Shown one piece after another: positions 17,408-28,490 of a stretch of DNA of 64,000 nt. The notes below the pieces were generated by a model, which saw only the letters and a list, made by a program, of their open reading frames with translations, had not been told where the DNA came from and did no database searches. Origin of the DNA: Aquibium pacificus (lineage in GTDB: Bacteria; Pseudomonadota; Alphaproteobacteria; Rhizobiales; Rhizobiaceae); NCBI RefSeq assembly GCF_040839445.1, contig NZ_JBDPGJ010000001.1:1243733-1307732 (forward strand). Reading direction: 5' to 3'. Position 1 is the first letter of the stretch. Every line of letters starts with the position of its first letter. The position numbers and the translations under genes are program-made.

Positions 17408-17866
17408 TCACGGCGTCGTTTTTGACCGCAGCAGCGTGTTCTGCACATCGCCCTCGACCTGGTCGATCACCACCAGCCGGACCGCGCCGGGACCGACCGC
17501 CACGCCCTGGTGCCAGATGTCGAGCATCTCGACGATGAAGTCGCCGGCGCGGTAGGTGGTCTTCGCGCCGGTCTCGACATTGGTGACGAGCAACTCGCCC
17601 TCCAGCATATAGCCATAGCGCTGGTAGGGGTGCTTGTGCACCGGCAGCGTCGCGCCGGGCGCGATCTCGAACAGCGAGGCGATGACGCGCGCATCCTTTT
17701 GCGGCAGCATGATCGGCTGGCCCGCCGCCGTCAAATTGGTGCTGGCGATCGGCGTAACGACCACAGGCTGGCGCGCCGTGTCGTCGAGCGCGAAGGCCGC
17801 ATGGCCGGCGGCCAGCGCCGCGCCTGCGAGCACGATCGCGCCGACGGTCTTCAGGATGGTCCGCAT
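17408..17866 (-). CDS. exported cupin-domain protein
   Basis: 152 aa from the ATG at 17866. A signal peptide (about 1-27, ending A-A-F-A) directs it out of the cytoplasm. A single cupin domain (about 60-145) has the metal motif L-P-V-H-K-H-P-Y-Q-R-Y-G-Y and a second motif G-D-F-I-V-E-M-L-D-I-W-H-Q-G. The family is broad, so substrate and reaction are not predictable. The frame is open further upstream and joins a hydrolase remnant, but the signal peptide and ATG show where this gene really begins. Confidence 0.75.
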   Translation of the reverse strand: MRTILKTVGAIVLAGAALAAGHAAFALDDTARQPVVVTPIASTNLTAAGQPIMLPQKDARVIASLFEIAPGATLPVHKHPYQRYGYMLEGELLVTNVETGAKTTYRAGDFIVEMLDIWHQGVAVGPGAVRLVVIDQVEGDVQNTLLRSKTTP

Positions 17867-17998
17867 GTGGTTCTCCGCGCGCCCCGAATCGGGCCCCGCG
17901 CCGGGAGAGCCCGGCCGCGCCGCACCCTGCGCGCCGGGGCGCGGGGTTGCAACGACGAGACGCGCGGCATGGTTGAGAAAGGGTGCAGGCGGGGGGCA

Positions 17999-18019
17999 GG
18001 GACAGTTTAGAACTGTCCC
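17999..18019. repeat. perfect 21-bp palindromic element (REP-like)
   Basis: The arms GGGACAGTT and AACTGTCCC (nine bases each) flank a TAG centre. Such palindromes are common dispersed elements in rhizobial chromosomes. This one sits exactly where similarity of the neighbouring hydrolase remnant stops, suggesting it marks a deletion or insertion junction. Confidence 0.6.
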
Positions 18020-18193
18020 CGGCGCCCGGGATCTCCCGTGCCCTCGCAGGTCGACGGCGCGGGTCGGGTGTCCGCGTTCGGTGAAAGAGGGCAGCAAATT
18101 GTCTTCCCAGAACCAGGCGCCATGGACCAGCAGCATGGGCAGCCGGTCGCCGCGTGGCGTTTGCGGATCGCGATGCAGGACGTGCAGAGCCAC
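18020..18193 (-). pseudogene. truncated alpha/beta-hydrolase N-terminus
   Basis: About 58 codons encode the start of an alpha/beta-hydrolase: a strand with M-L-L-V-H-G-A-W (oxyanion region), then A-V-D-L-R-G-H-G-R-S. The fold should continue for another 200 residues with the nucleophile elbow and catalytic Asp/His, but similarity stops at the palindrome 17999-18019. The segment after H-G-A-W also seems short by a few residues. It is therefore a remnant, not a working enzyme. Confidence 0.6.
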
Positions 18194-18422
18194 AATATCC
18201 CCGCCAGGCGGCGACCGCTTAGCCGCTGGCGAGCGCGCAACATTTCCGTGCGTCGTGCAACAGGGGTAAGCGAGGATTGCTCAATAGTCGACTTCTCGCC
18301 AGTTCTAGATCCGTTCCTTAAATGTTCCAATCGCCGATCGCTTACGTACTATCTTGTTCCCAACGACGGTAATTCGTGAATTGGGCATCGGGTTGTGGTA
18401 CGCAAGATCAATGAGATAGCAC

Positions 18423-19788
18423 ATGAAGATTTATCTGCCATCGGTGGTCGTTGAGGACGATGAAGGCTTCTCATCAGACAAAGATATTTTTGAGAGAGCA
18501 GGTCTTGCACAAGGTATGAAAAACCTTGTGGCGTCCGTTGATGACCCGCTCGTGATAGCTTTCGATGGCGTCTGGGGATCTGGGAAAACTACATTTTTAA
18601 GAATGTGGGCGGGGGAACTCAGAAAAGCAGGCCACCCAGTCATTTTTTTTCGATGCATTCGAGAACGATTATGTCGAGGACGCCTTCGCAGCACTAGCGC
18701 GTGAACTTGTCGAGCTTGCCGAAAAGAGTTCGCCGCGCACTGATCGCGCCGTACGCGATATCAAAGAGAAAGCAGTAGACCTTGGCGCGCTTCTCGTCCG
18801 AGGAGCCGTGAAAGTTGGCGTAAAGGCTGCGGTTCGGGCAGCCACTGTTGGGATGGTAAGTGCTGCCGAAGTGAAGGAGGCCTTCGACGACGCGACTGCC
18901 GAAGCCGGTGAAGCAGCTGAGGCCTACATGGAAAAGATGCTTGAGCGCCCGCGTCAGCAGAAGGAGACTGTCTCACGCTTTAGGACGGCATTGGAAAAGT
19001 TGCCCACTCTTCTCGCGCGACCAGCCGAGGGTGAGAAGCAGAAAGCGCTGATCTTCATTATCGATGAATTGGATCGTTGCAAGCCGTTGTTCGCGCTGGC
19101 GCTCTTGGAGCGGATCAAGCATTTCATGTCGGTGCCGAACGTACATTTCGTTCTGGGTATTCATCTTCGCCAGCTCGAAGCTTCAGTGCGTTATGCTTAC
19201 GGCAGTGAGATTGACGCTGGTGCCTATCTCCAAAAGTTCATTAATCTCACGATTCTTAATACCGAGGCTGTCGATGAGCGGCGCTCGCGCGACCTAGAAA
19301 GGTATGCCTCTTATGTGAAGAGGCAACTATTGTTGTCCGAGGACAGGAGTAACTCACTCGAAACGACGATCGATACGGTCATTCGTCTCGCGAGAGTTTA
19401 CAACATGAGCTTCCGGACCCTAGACCGAGCATTTACAACAATCGCGCTATCAAGGGCCTTTACGCCGAGCAACTATCTCCAAGTAGGTCCGATTATTGGT
19501 GGTTTAATCATGATGAAGTTGATCAATCCCGAGCTTTTCTTGAAGGAAAAGAATAATACACTTACGTTAATTGAAGCAAAAGATTTCATGAAATTCACGC
19601 CTGACCACGATAGAGAAGCCAACATGGGTTGGGAAGAAAGTTGGTGGACGTATGTCTTGGCGGATCAGTTGCCCGAACACTTGAAGGATTTTGGTCGCTC
19701 CCTGCGGTTTGAATACAGCTTCAGAGATGGAAAGGATGTCCTACGTTACATGGCCAATGACGTGGTTGATCGTCTGTCACCACCGTAA
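18423..19788 (+). pseudogene. KAP-family P-loop NTPase with a one-base frameshift
   Basis: Two open frames (18423-18704 and the frame ending at 19788) join into one 454-residue KAP NTPase if one T is removed from the run of eight T at 18643-18650. Walker A is G-V-W-G-S-G-K-T-T (residues 49-57). Walker B is I-F-I-I-D-E-L-D-R-C near residue 210, followed by a helix and V-H-F-V-L-G-I-H, typical of the KAP group (named after Kidins220/ARMS and the phage-exclusion protein PifA). An Ala-rich segment lies between the two motifs. The gene is visibly AT-richer than its neighbours. Either it is a decayed gene, the run is misread, or polymerase slippage restores the frame. KAP proteins occur in phage-defence loci, but no partner is evident. 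Confidence 0.8.
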
Positions 19789-19932
19789 TGGAAGGCCCGA
19801 CGTTACGCCGCCGCCCCCTACTGCGCCACCTGCCTATTGCCACCGGCCTTTGCACTAGGAGCACCTTGGGAAAGACGCTGCGAAGACCACGGCTGCGCGA
19901 CCACGTCTTCCGGCCTCGCGAGTTCGCCCCGG

Positions 19933-20169
19933 TCACGCCGAAATCGGCCGCAGCTCGTAGATCTTCGCCTCTTTCGCCGCGGCGGCGAGGTCTCCGCGTC
20001 GAAGCGCGAGCCGGACGCGCTCCAGCTTTTCAATATCCTCAGGATCGATCGTCGGATCCCATCCGGACCCCTCGTAGTGAAGGGTAATCTGCACTTCGGC
20101 CGCATACTTGCCTTCGTGGACGTGCTTGACCGTCTTCTCAGCTCGTGTCTCGGCCATGGTCGACATCAT
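19933..20169 (-). CDS. small protein of unknown function, 78 aa
   Basis: The first half contains a probable beta hairpin (K-Y-A-A-E-V-Q-I-T-L-H-Y); the second half is a charged helix-turn-helix ending in R-R-G-D-L-A-A-A-A-K-E-A and Y-E-L-R-P-I. I recall short conserved proteins with such an L-x-x-G-D-L ending near mobile or toxin-antitoxin-like genes, but I cannot name the family. Several Met codons (20169, 20166, 20157) could be the start. It is convergent with the KAP gene and 16 bases downstream of the 193-aa gene on the same strand, so those two may be co-transcribed. Confidence 0.55.
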   Translation of the reverse strand: MMSTMAETRAEKTVKHVHEGKYAAEVQITLHYEGSGWDPTIDPEDIEKLERVRLALRRGDLAAAAKEAKIYELRPISA

Positions 20170-20185
20170 TTGTGTGTTAGCGCTG

Positions 20186-20767
20186 CTAGGAAAAACTATC
20201 TAGGTGCGCGCGCATCTTCACTCCCAGCTGGTAGGCAGCATTGTCCGACCATCCCGGCTTCCGGTTTGCAAAATGGTCCACCTTTTCAACGCGCGCCAGT
20301 AGTTTTGCGGCACTCAGAAGGTAGAAAGCTTGATCGTCGTGACATACGATCAGCCGTATTCTTGTCAGCATTCTAAGCATCTCCTCGATACGAGAGAGCA
20401 CGGAAACCGTGTGCGATGCTCTGTCTTCACTAGCGTCCCAATAGAGATTAGTCTCTAGGGGTTTGTATGGAGCTACCCCAGCTGCAAAAAAGTCGATGCG
20501 CTTTCTGGTCGGGCTGATTTCATTTCGACGAGTTCTTCCTGGCTTCAGCGGCTTGGTCCGACGTTCTTCCTTGTAAGATTCAAACCAACGCTGCTTGTCA
20601 AAAACATGACCATCCCAGAACCCATGAAAGTCTGCATCTAAACACGTCGCTGGGTTGTAGCCAACTAGAGCGACCTCGCATTCCAATGGAGAGCCTTCAC
20701 AAACGAATGGACGCAATCCACTGCCCGGCGGAGCAGTTTCCAATATGAACGGTGCAAAGTCTGACAT
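20186..20767 (-). CDS. unknown 193-aa protein, possibly uracil-DNA glycosylase-like
   Basis: The sequence has V-A-L-V-G-Y-N-P-A-T near residue 33, which resembles the G-x-N-P motif of uracil-DNA glycosylase superfamily members, then F-H-G-F-W-D, S-P-T-R-K-R-I-D and L-E-T-N-L-Y-W. A later I-V-C-H-D-D-Q-A strand sits where a catalytic-loop His could be. The resemblance is to motifs only and an unrelated fold is possible. The gene is AT-richer than uvrA, which ends nine bases downstream of this gene's start. Codon use and location next to the KAP gene suggest recent acquisition. Confidence 0.6.
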   Translation of the reverse strand: MSDFAPFILETAPPGSGLRPFVCEGSPLECEVALVGYNPATCLDADFHGFWDGHVFDKQRWFESYKEERRTKPLKPGRTRRNEISPTRKRIDFFAAGVAPYKPLETNLYWDASEDRASHTVSVLSRIEEMLRMLTRIRLIVCHDDQAFYLLSAAKLLARVEKVDHFANRKPGWSDNAAYQLGVKMRAHLDSFS

Positions 20768-20776
20768 TGTCAGTTC

Positions 20777-23704
<2,928 letters not shown>

Positions 23705-23855
23705 GGCCGGGTCGCCGCCTCGTGCTTGGTCTCGGGGGAAGTGCGGGCAACGATCCCGCAGTCCCCTCATGTAGGAAATTTCGCCGCTCCGTCGAGGGAC
23801 GCGCGCGCACGCCAGGACGAGTTAGCCGCGATTGCCGGGCGAGGGCAAGCGCAAA

Positions 23856-23870
23856 GAACAAAAAGGCAAC
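23856..23870 (-). promoter_or_regulatory. possible LexA (SOS) box upstream of uvrA
   Basis: Read on the minus strand this is GTTG, seven bases, GTTC, matching seven of the eight fixed bases of the alphaproteobacterial LexA site GTTC-N7-GTTC. It lies about 150 bases before the uvrA ATG. uvrA is an SOS gene in related bacteria. One mismatch and the distance make it uncertain. Confidence 0.3.
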
Positions 23871-24208
23871 AGGCTCCTGACAGGCGCCTGTGCACAACCA
23901 GGCACCCCCTGAAACAGACGATCACGTTTTGCCGGTTGGGTCCGGAAATCGTTGACAGGTGGGTTCGCCGGAGTCAGTCTGCAGGTGTCCTTCGCGAACG
24001 CCTCCATCGGGGCCGATCGCTCGAAGCGGGGCCCCAGCGAGACGACGCATGAGGCTTGAGCGCGAAGCGGCGCAGATGCAACAGGCAGAGGAGAGAGGCA
24101 TGAGTCCACCGGACAGTCCCATCTGGCTCCGCATGGATGCCGCGGAGCCGCGGCTGGCATAGGCGCGAGGGCGCCGGGGAAACGGCCGTTCCCCCGACCA
24201 GCCGTTCA

Positions 24209-24351
24209 CACCACAATCAGAGACTGTAGTCGGGCCGTCGATTCATATCGCGCAGCGCCCGAATGATCACCGGATTTTTCGATCCGGTAGTTCAGGAAAG
24301 ATCCTGACACAGAACAAGCCCTGACCGCGTGATCGCGGCAGGGCTTTTTTT
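24209..24351 (+). ncRNA. candidate small RNA with three hairpins
   Basis: Successive stem-loops occur on the plus strand with no open frame: ACCGGAT/ATCCGGT (24269-24288), TCAGGA/TCCTGA (24292-24307), and a terminator stem (24317-24345) followed by seven T. Compact arrays of hairpins ending in a Rho-independent terminator in a gene-free interval are typical of trans-acting small RNAs. The 5' end is a guess, as I do not see a convincing promoter. No named family is recognised. Confidence 0.45.
24317..24351 (+). terminator. Rho-independent terminator
   Basis: The stem AGCCCTG-a-CCGCG pairs with CGCGG-CAGGGCT (one bulged A), loop TGAT, followed directly by seven T. It points in the plus direction, whereas both flanking genes are on the minus strand, so it must end a plus-strand transcript from within the interval. 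Confidence 0.8.
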
Positions 24352-24471
24352 GTGGGGCGGTCAACGCTCTCGCTCTATCGGCCGCATGCGGTGAGGGCTT
24401 AGCGATCTCTCAGAGCCGCGTCTCCTGTCTGAAGGCATGGCTTCCCCCCGGAAATCTGTCCTACTCCACCC

Positions 24472-24876
24472 CTACACCACCGCCGTCGCCTCGATCTCCA
24501 CCTTGGCCCGGTCCTCGATGAGCGCTGCGACCTGGACCATGGTCATGGCGGGGAAGTGCTTGCCCATCACGGCGCGGTAGGCGTCGCCGAGTTCGGGGAG
24601 GCGGGCGAGGTATTCGCGCTTGTCGGTGATGTACCAGGTCATGCGCACGACGTGGCGGGGTTCGGCGCCTGCTTCGGCAAGCACCGCGGCGATGTTTTCC
24701 AGCGCCTGACGAACCTGGCCGACGAAATCGTCGGTCTCGAACACCTGGTCGCCGTTCCAGCCGATCTGGCCGCCGATCCAGACGGTGCGGCCCTCGGCGG
24801 CGATGCCGTTGGCGTAACCCTTGGCGGGCTTCCAGTTGGCCGGGTGCAATTCCCGGTGAGGGGACGGGTTCGCCAT
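24472..24876 (-). CDS. Rid-family (YjgF/YER057c/UK114) protein
   Basis: 134 aa, with AGGAGGAAA ahead of the ATG at 24876. It has the small Rid trimer fold features: G-R-T-V-W-I-G-G-Q-I-G, Q-V-R-Q-A-L-E-N-I, V-V-R-M-T-W-Y-I-T, and a C-terminal K-V-E-I-E-A-T-A-V. In RidA proper, an Arg in a P-A-R-x-x-V context is needed for 2-aminoacrylate deamination; here the place reads P-A-M-T-M-V, so classic RidA activity is doubtful. It is the last gene of the livKHMGF/anthranilate block, 14 bases after livF, and may act on an enamine or imine intermediate of that pathway. Confidence 0.85.
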   Translation of the reverse strand: MANPSPHRELHPANWKPAKGYANGIAAEGRTVWIGGQIGWNGDQVFETDDFVGQVRQALENIAAVLAEAGAEPRHVVRMTWYITDKREYLARLPELGDAYRAVMGKHFPAMTMVQVAALIEDRAKVEIEATAVV

Positions 24877-24890
24877 TGGGTTTCCTCCTG

Positions 24891-25574
<684 letters not shown>

Positions 25575-25658
25575 TGGGGGCTCCGGGGGTTTTTCGAGAG
25601 CGGATCGGGATATAGGCCTTACGATACCCGGCTCGCGGAGAGCGCGTATTGAGTTCCA

Positions 25659-26408
25659 TCACGCCTCCTCCCCCAGATAGGCGCGGCGGACTTCCGGGTC
25701 GACGCGGACCTCGTCGACGGTGCCGGTGGCGATGATGCGGCCGTAGACCAGCACCGAGATGCGGTCGGCGAGTGCGAAGACGGCGTCCATATCGTGCTCG
25801 ACGAGGAGGATCGGCGCTTCGTGGCGCAGCGCGTCGAGGAAGCCGGTGAGGGTCTTCGAGCCTTCCGAATCCATGCCGGCCATGGGTTCGTCGAGCAGGA
25901 AAGTCTTCGATCCGAGCGCCAGCGCGATGGCGATCTCGAGCTGGCGGCGCTCGCCGTGGGAAAGTTCGCCGGCCGGGATTTCGGCACGATCGGCGAGGCC
26001 GACGCGTTCCAGCATCGCTAGCGCCGGTTCCATGAGCGACCGGTCGCGCATGACCGGGCGGAAGAAGCGGAAGCTGGTGCCCTGCCGCGCCTGGACGGCC
26101 AGCATGACGTTGCGCAGCGCGGAGAATTCTGGCGTCAGCGAGGAGATCTGGAAGGTGCGGCCGAGCCCGAGCCGCGTGCGCTCCGGTACACCGAGGCCGC
26201 CGATGTCGCGGCCAAGGAAGCGGATCGTGCCGGCGCTCGGCCTCAGCGTCCCCGCGATCTGGTGGATCAGCGTCGACTTGCCGGCCCCGTTCGGCCCGAT
26301 GAGCGCGTGGATCTCGCCGGGCCGCAGGTCAAGGCTGACGTCGTCAGTGGCGCGCAGCGCGCCGAAATGCTTGGAGAGGTTGCGGATTTCCAGGATCGGC
26401 TCAGCCAT
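25659..26408 (-). CDS. livG: branched-chain amino-acid-type ABC transporter ATPase, LivG
   Basis: 249 aa from the ATG at 26408. Walker A is G-P-N-G-A-G-K-S-T, and the signature reads L-S-H-G-E-R-R-Q-L-E with Walker B T-F-L-L-D-E-P-M-A-G-M. This S-H-G-E form of the signature is common in LivG. The start overlaps the end of livM by eight bases, so the subunits are translationally coupled. It energises import together with LivF. Confidence 0.92.
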   Translation of the reverse strand: MAEPILEIRNLSKHFGALRATDDVSLDLRPGEIHALIGPNGAGKSTLIHQIAGTLRPSAGTIRFLGRDIGGLGVPERTRLGLGRTFQISSLTPEFSALRNVMLAVQARQGTSFRFFRPVMRDRSLMEPALAMLERVGLADRAEIPAGELSHGERRQLEIAIALALGSKTFLLDEPMAGMDSEGSKTLTGFLDALRHEAPILLVEHDMDAVFALADRISVLVYGRIIATGTVDEVRVDPEVRRAYLGEEA

Positions 26409-27372
26409 GGCGGACCTTCCCGGCAGCAAGGCCGACGATGCCGCCGCGCGCGAAGAGCACGACCCCGAGCAGGATCAGGCCGAGGAAGAACTGCCAGCGC
26501 TCGGTCACTCCGCCGAGGAAGAATTCCAGCACGACGTAGAGCATGGCGCCGGCGATGGGGCCGCAGAGACGGCCGACGCCGCCCAGGATGATGAGCACGA
26601 TCAGTTCGCCCGACATGTGCCAGGACAGCATGGAAGGGCTGACGAAGCGGTTGAGATCCGCAAACAGCGCGCCGGCCACGCCGGTGATCATGCCCGATAT
26701 GACGAAGGCGGCGAGGCGGATGCGGTAGGGCGCGATGCCGACGGTTGCCAGCCGCGCCTCGTTCTGCCGCGCCGCCTGGAGGGCCGCGCCGAAGCGGGCG
26801 TCCCGGAAGACGGCGAACAGCACGAGCGCCACGAGGAGCAGGGCGTAGCAGACGAAGAAGAAGTGCAGCCCGTTCAGCGTGTTCAGGCCCGGGAAGGCGT
26901 TGCGCACGTAGATCGACAACCCGTCCTCGCCGCCATAGGCCGGCCAGGAGATGGCGAAATAGTAGATCATCTGCGCGAAGGCGAGCGTGATCATGATGAA
27001 GTAGACGCCCGACGTTCTGAGGCTGATCGCGCCGATGGCGAAGGCGGCGAGCCCGGAGGCCAGAAGCGCCACCAGCCAGATCACCGGCATGGCGTTTGTG
27101 CCGGTCCAGCCGAAGGCCAGCGGCTCCATGTTGAAGGCGTGGGTGGCCAGGATGCCGGCGGCGTATCCGCCGATGCCGAAGAAGGCGGCGTGGCCGAAGG
27201 AGACGAGGCCGCCGAGGCCGAGCGCGAAATTCAGGCCCACCGCGCCCAGGGCCAGGATCGCCATGCGGGTGGCGAGCGTGACGTAAAAGGGCTCGTCGCC
27301 GGCGGTGGCGGCGAGCGGGATCGCGAACAGCAGGATCAGGAGCAGGGTGTTGACGATGCTCTCGCGGCTCAT
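26401..27372 (-). CDS. livM: branched-chain amino-acid-type ABC transporter permease, LivM
   Basis: 323 aa, about ten hydrophobic helices, with the family stretch G-L-V-S-F-G-H-A-A-F-F-G-I-G-G-Y and the cytoplasmic E-A-A-like region around A-A-R-Q-N-E-A-R. Two ATG codons are available: GAGG is nine bases before 27372 but adjoins 27381, so I take 27372. livH ends just upstream and livG overlaps its stop by eight bases. It forms the membrane channel with LivH. Confidence 0.9.
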   Translation of the reverse strand: MSRESIVNTLLLILLFAIPLAATAGDEPFYVTLATRMAILALGAVGLNFALGLGGLVSFGHAAFFGIGGYAAGILATHAFNMEPLAFGWTGTNAMPVIWLVALLASGLAAFAIGAISLRTSGVYFIMITLAFAQMIYYFAISWPAYGGEDGLSIYVRNAFPGLNTLNGLHFFFVCYALLLVALVLFAVFRDARFGAALQAARQNEARLATVGIAPYRIRLAAFVISGMITGVAGALFADLNRFVSPSMLSWHMSGELIVLIILGGVGRLCGPIAGAMLYVVLEFFLGGVTERWQFFLGLILLGVVLFARGGIVGLAAGKVRHG

Positions 27373-27383
27373 GGCGGGCATCC

Positions 27384-28304
27384 TCAGCCGGCGGCCGCGA
27401 AGAGGCCGCGCGGGCGGATCGCCAGCACCAGCGCCATGAACACGTAGATCAGCATGGAGGCGAGCGCCGCGCCGATCGAGGCGGCGGCCGACGGCCCCAT
27501 GAAGGCGGCAAGTGCCGCCGGCAGCAGGAAGCGTCCGAGCGTGTCGATCAGGCCGACCAGGATCGCGCCGACCAGCGCGCCCTTGATCGAGCCGATGCCG
27601 CCGATGACGATGACCACGAAGGCGAGGATCAGCACCGGCTCGCCCATGCCGACCTGCACGGATTGCAGCGCGCCGACCATGGCGCCGGCGAGCCCCGCAA
27701 GTGCTGCGCCCAGAGCGAAGACGACGGTGTAGAGCGTGCGGATGTCGACGCCGAGCGCGCCTATCATCTCGCGGTCGCTCTCGCCGGCGCGGATGCGCAT
27801 GCCGAGCCGGGTGCGGGAGATCAGGAGATAGAGCCCTATGGCGACGAGGATGCCGACGCCGATGATGGCGAGCCGGTAGAGCGGGTACTGCGAGCCGCCG
27901 GGGATCGGCACGGCGCCCGAAAGCAGCGGCGGGATGTTGAGATAGAGCGGGAAGGAGCCGAAGATCCAGCGCGTGCCTTCTGAAAAGACGAGGATAAGCG
28001 CGAAGGTCGCCAGCACCTGGTCGAGGTGGTCGCGATCGTAGAGCCGGCGGATCACCGTTACCTCGACGATCGCGCCGGCAGCGGCAGCGGCCGCCAGGCT
28101 CGCCACCAGCCCGAGCCAGAAGGAGCCGGTCCAGGCCGCAACGGTCGCGCAGGCGAAGGCGCCCACCATGTAGAGCGAGCCGTGGGCGAGGTTGATCAGG
28201 CCCATGACGCCGAAGATCAGCGTCAGGCCGGCCGCCATCAGGAACAGCATGACGCCGAACTGGAGGCCGTTGAGGGTCTGCTCGATGAGGAGGGCGGTTT
28301 GCAC
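27384..28304 (-). CDS. livH: branched-chain amino-acid-type ABC transporter permease, LivH
   Basis: 306 aa, about eight hydrophobic helices, with the N-terminal Q-T-L-N-G-L-Q-F-G and the G-L-I-N-L-A-H-G motif characteristic of LivH. The cytoplasmic loop has R-A-G-E-S-D-R-E-M-I-G-A-L-G. It pairs with LivM. A RIME-like repeat of about 150 bases lies between it and the binding-protein gene, which may reduce expression of the membrane subunits relative to the binding protein. Confidence 0.92.
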   Translation of the reverse strand: MQTALLIEQTLNGLQFGVMLFLMAAGLTLIFGVMGLINLAHGSLYMVGAFACATVAAWTGSFWLGLVASLAAAAAAGAIVEVTVIRRLYDRDHLDQVLATFALILVFSEGTRWIFGSFPLYLNIPPLLSGAVPIPGGSQYPLYRLAIIGVGILVAIGLYLLISRTRLGMRIRAGESDREMIGALGVDIRTLYTVVFALGAALAGLAGAMVGALQSVQVGMGEPVLILAFVVIVIGGIGSIKGALVGAILVGLIDTLGRFLLPAALAAFMGPSAAASIGAALASMLIYVFMALVLAIRPRGLFAAAG

Positions 28305-28337
28305 GCGTCGGTCCCCGGACCGCGAGGATTGGCAATC

Positions 28338-28483
28338 CCTTCTCCCCGTTCACGGGGAGAAGGTGGCCCGAAGGGCCGGATGAGGGGCAGCGCTGGTGGC
28401 GAAGGGTCAGCCGCGGAGCGTTTGCCGCGCCCGATGCCCCTCATCCCCCTGCCGGGACCTTCTCCCCGCAAGCGGGGAGAAGG
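28338..28483. repeat. RIME-like intergenic mosaic element
   Basis: Two near-identical hairpins, 28338-28363 and 28458-28483, each have CCTTCTCCCC / GGGGAGAAGG arms. Between them are a complementary pair, GGATGAGGGGCA (28378-28389) and TGCCCCTCATCC (28435-28446), so the whole unit can also fold on itself. This is the structure of rhizobial RIME1-type palindromic repeats. It sits between livH and livK in a transcribed region. Confidence 0.8.
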
Positions 28484-28490
28484 AGGCTGA

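Larger units (their letters stand above)
23705..24471. other. gene-poor interval upstream of uvrA
   Basis: About 770 bases between the uvrA start and the 3' end of the Rid-family gene. No open frame has convincing coding character. It contains a possible LexA half-matching site (23856-23870) and, near 24.2-24.35 kb, a run of three hairpins ending in a T-rich terminator, annotated separately. In many rhizobia ssb lies divergent to uvrA; it is absent here. Confidence 0.5.

Noticed and set aside
17408..18193. Fusion of a hydrolase start to the cupin protein
   Set aside because: The two parts share a frame by chance after truncation; the cupin has its own ATG and signal peptide at 17866.
23959..24216. 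Short open frames on both strands in the uvrA upstream gap
   Set aside because: Biased composition, no ribosome sites, no family-like segments.
27373..28353. A 650-codon frame that would fuse extra N-terminal sequence to LivM
   Set aside because: The extra part is livH read out of frame; LivM has its own start and ribosome site at 27372.
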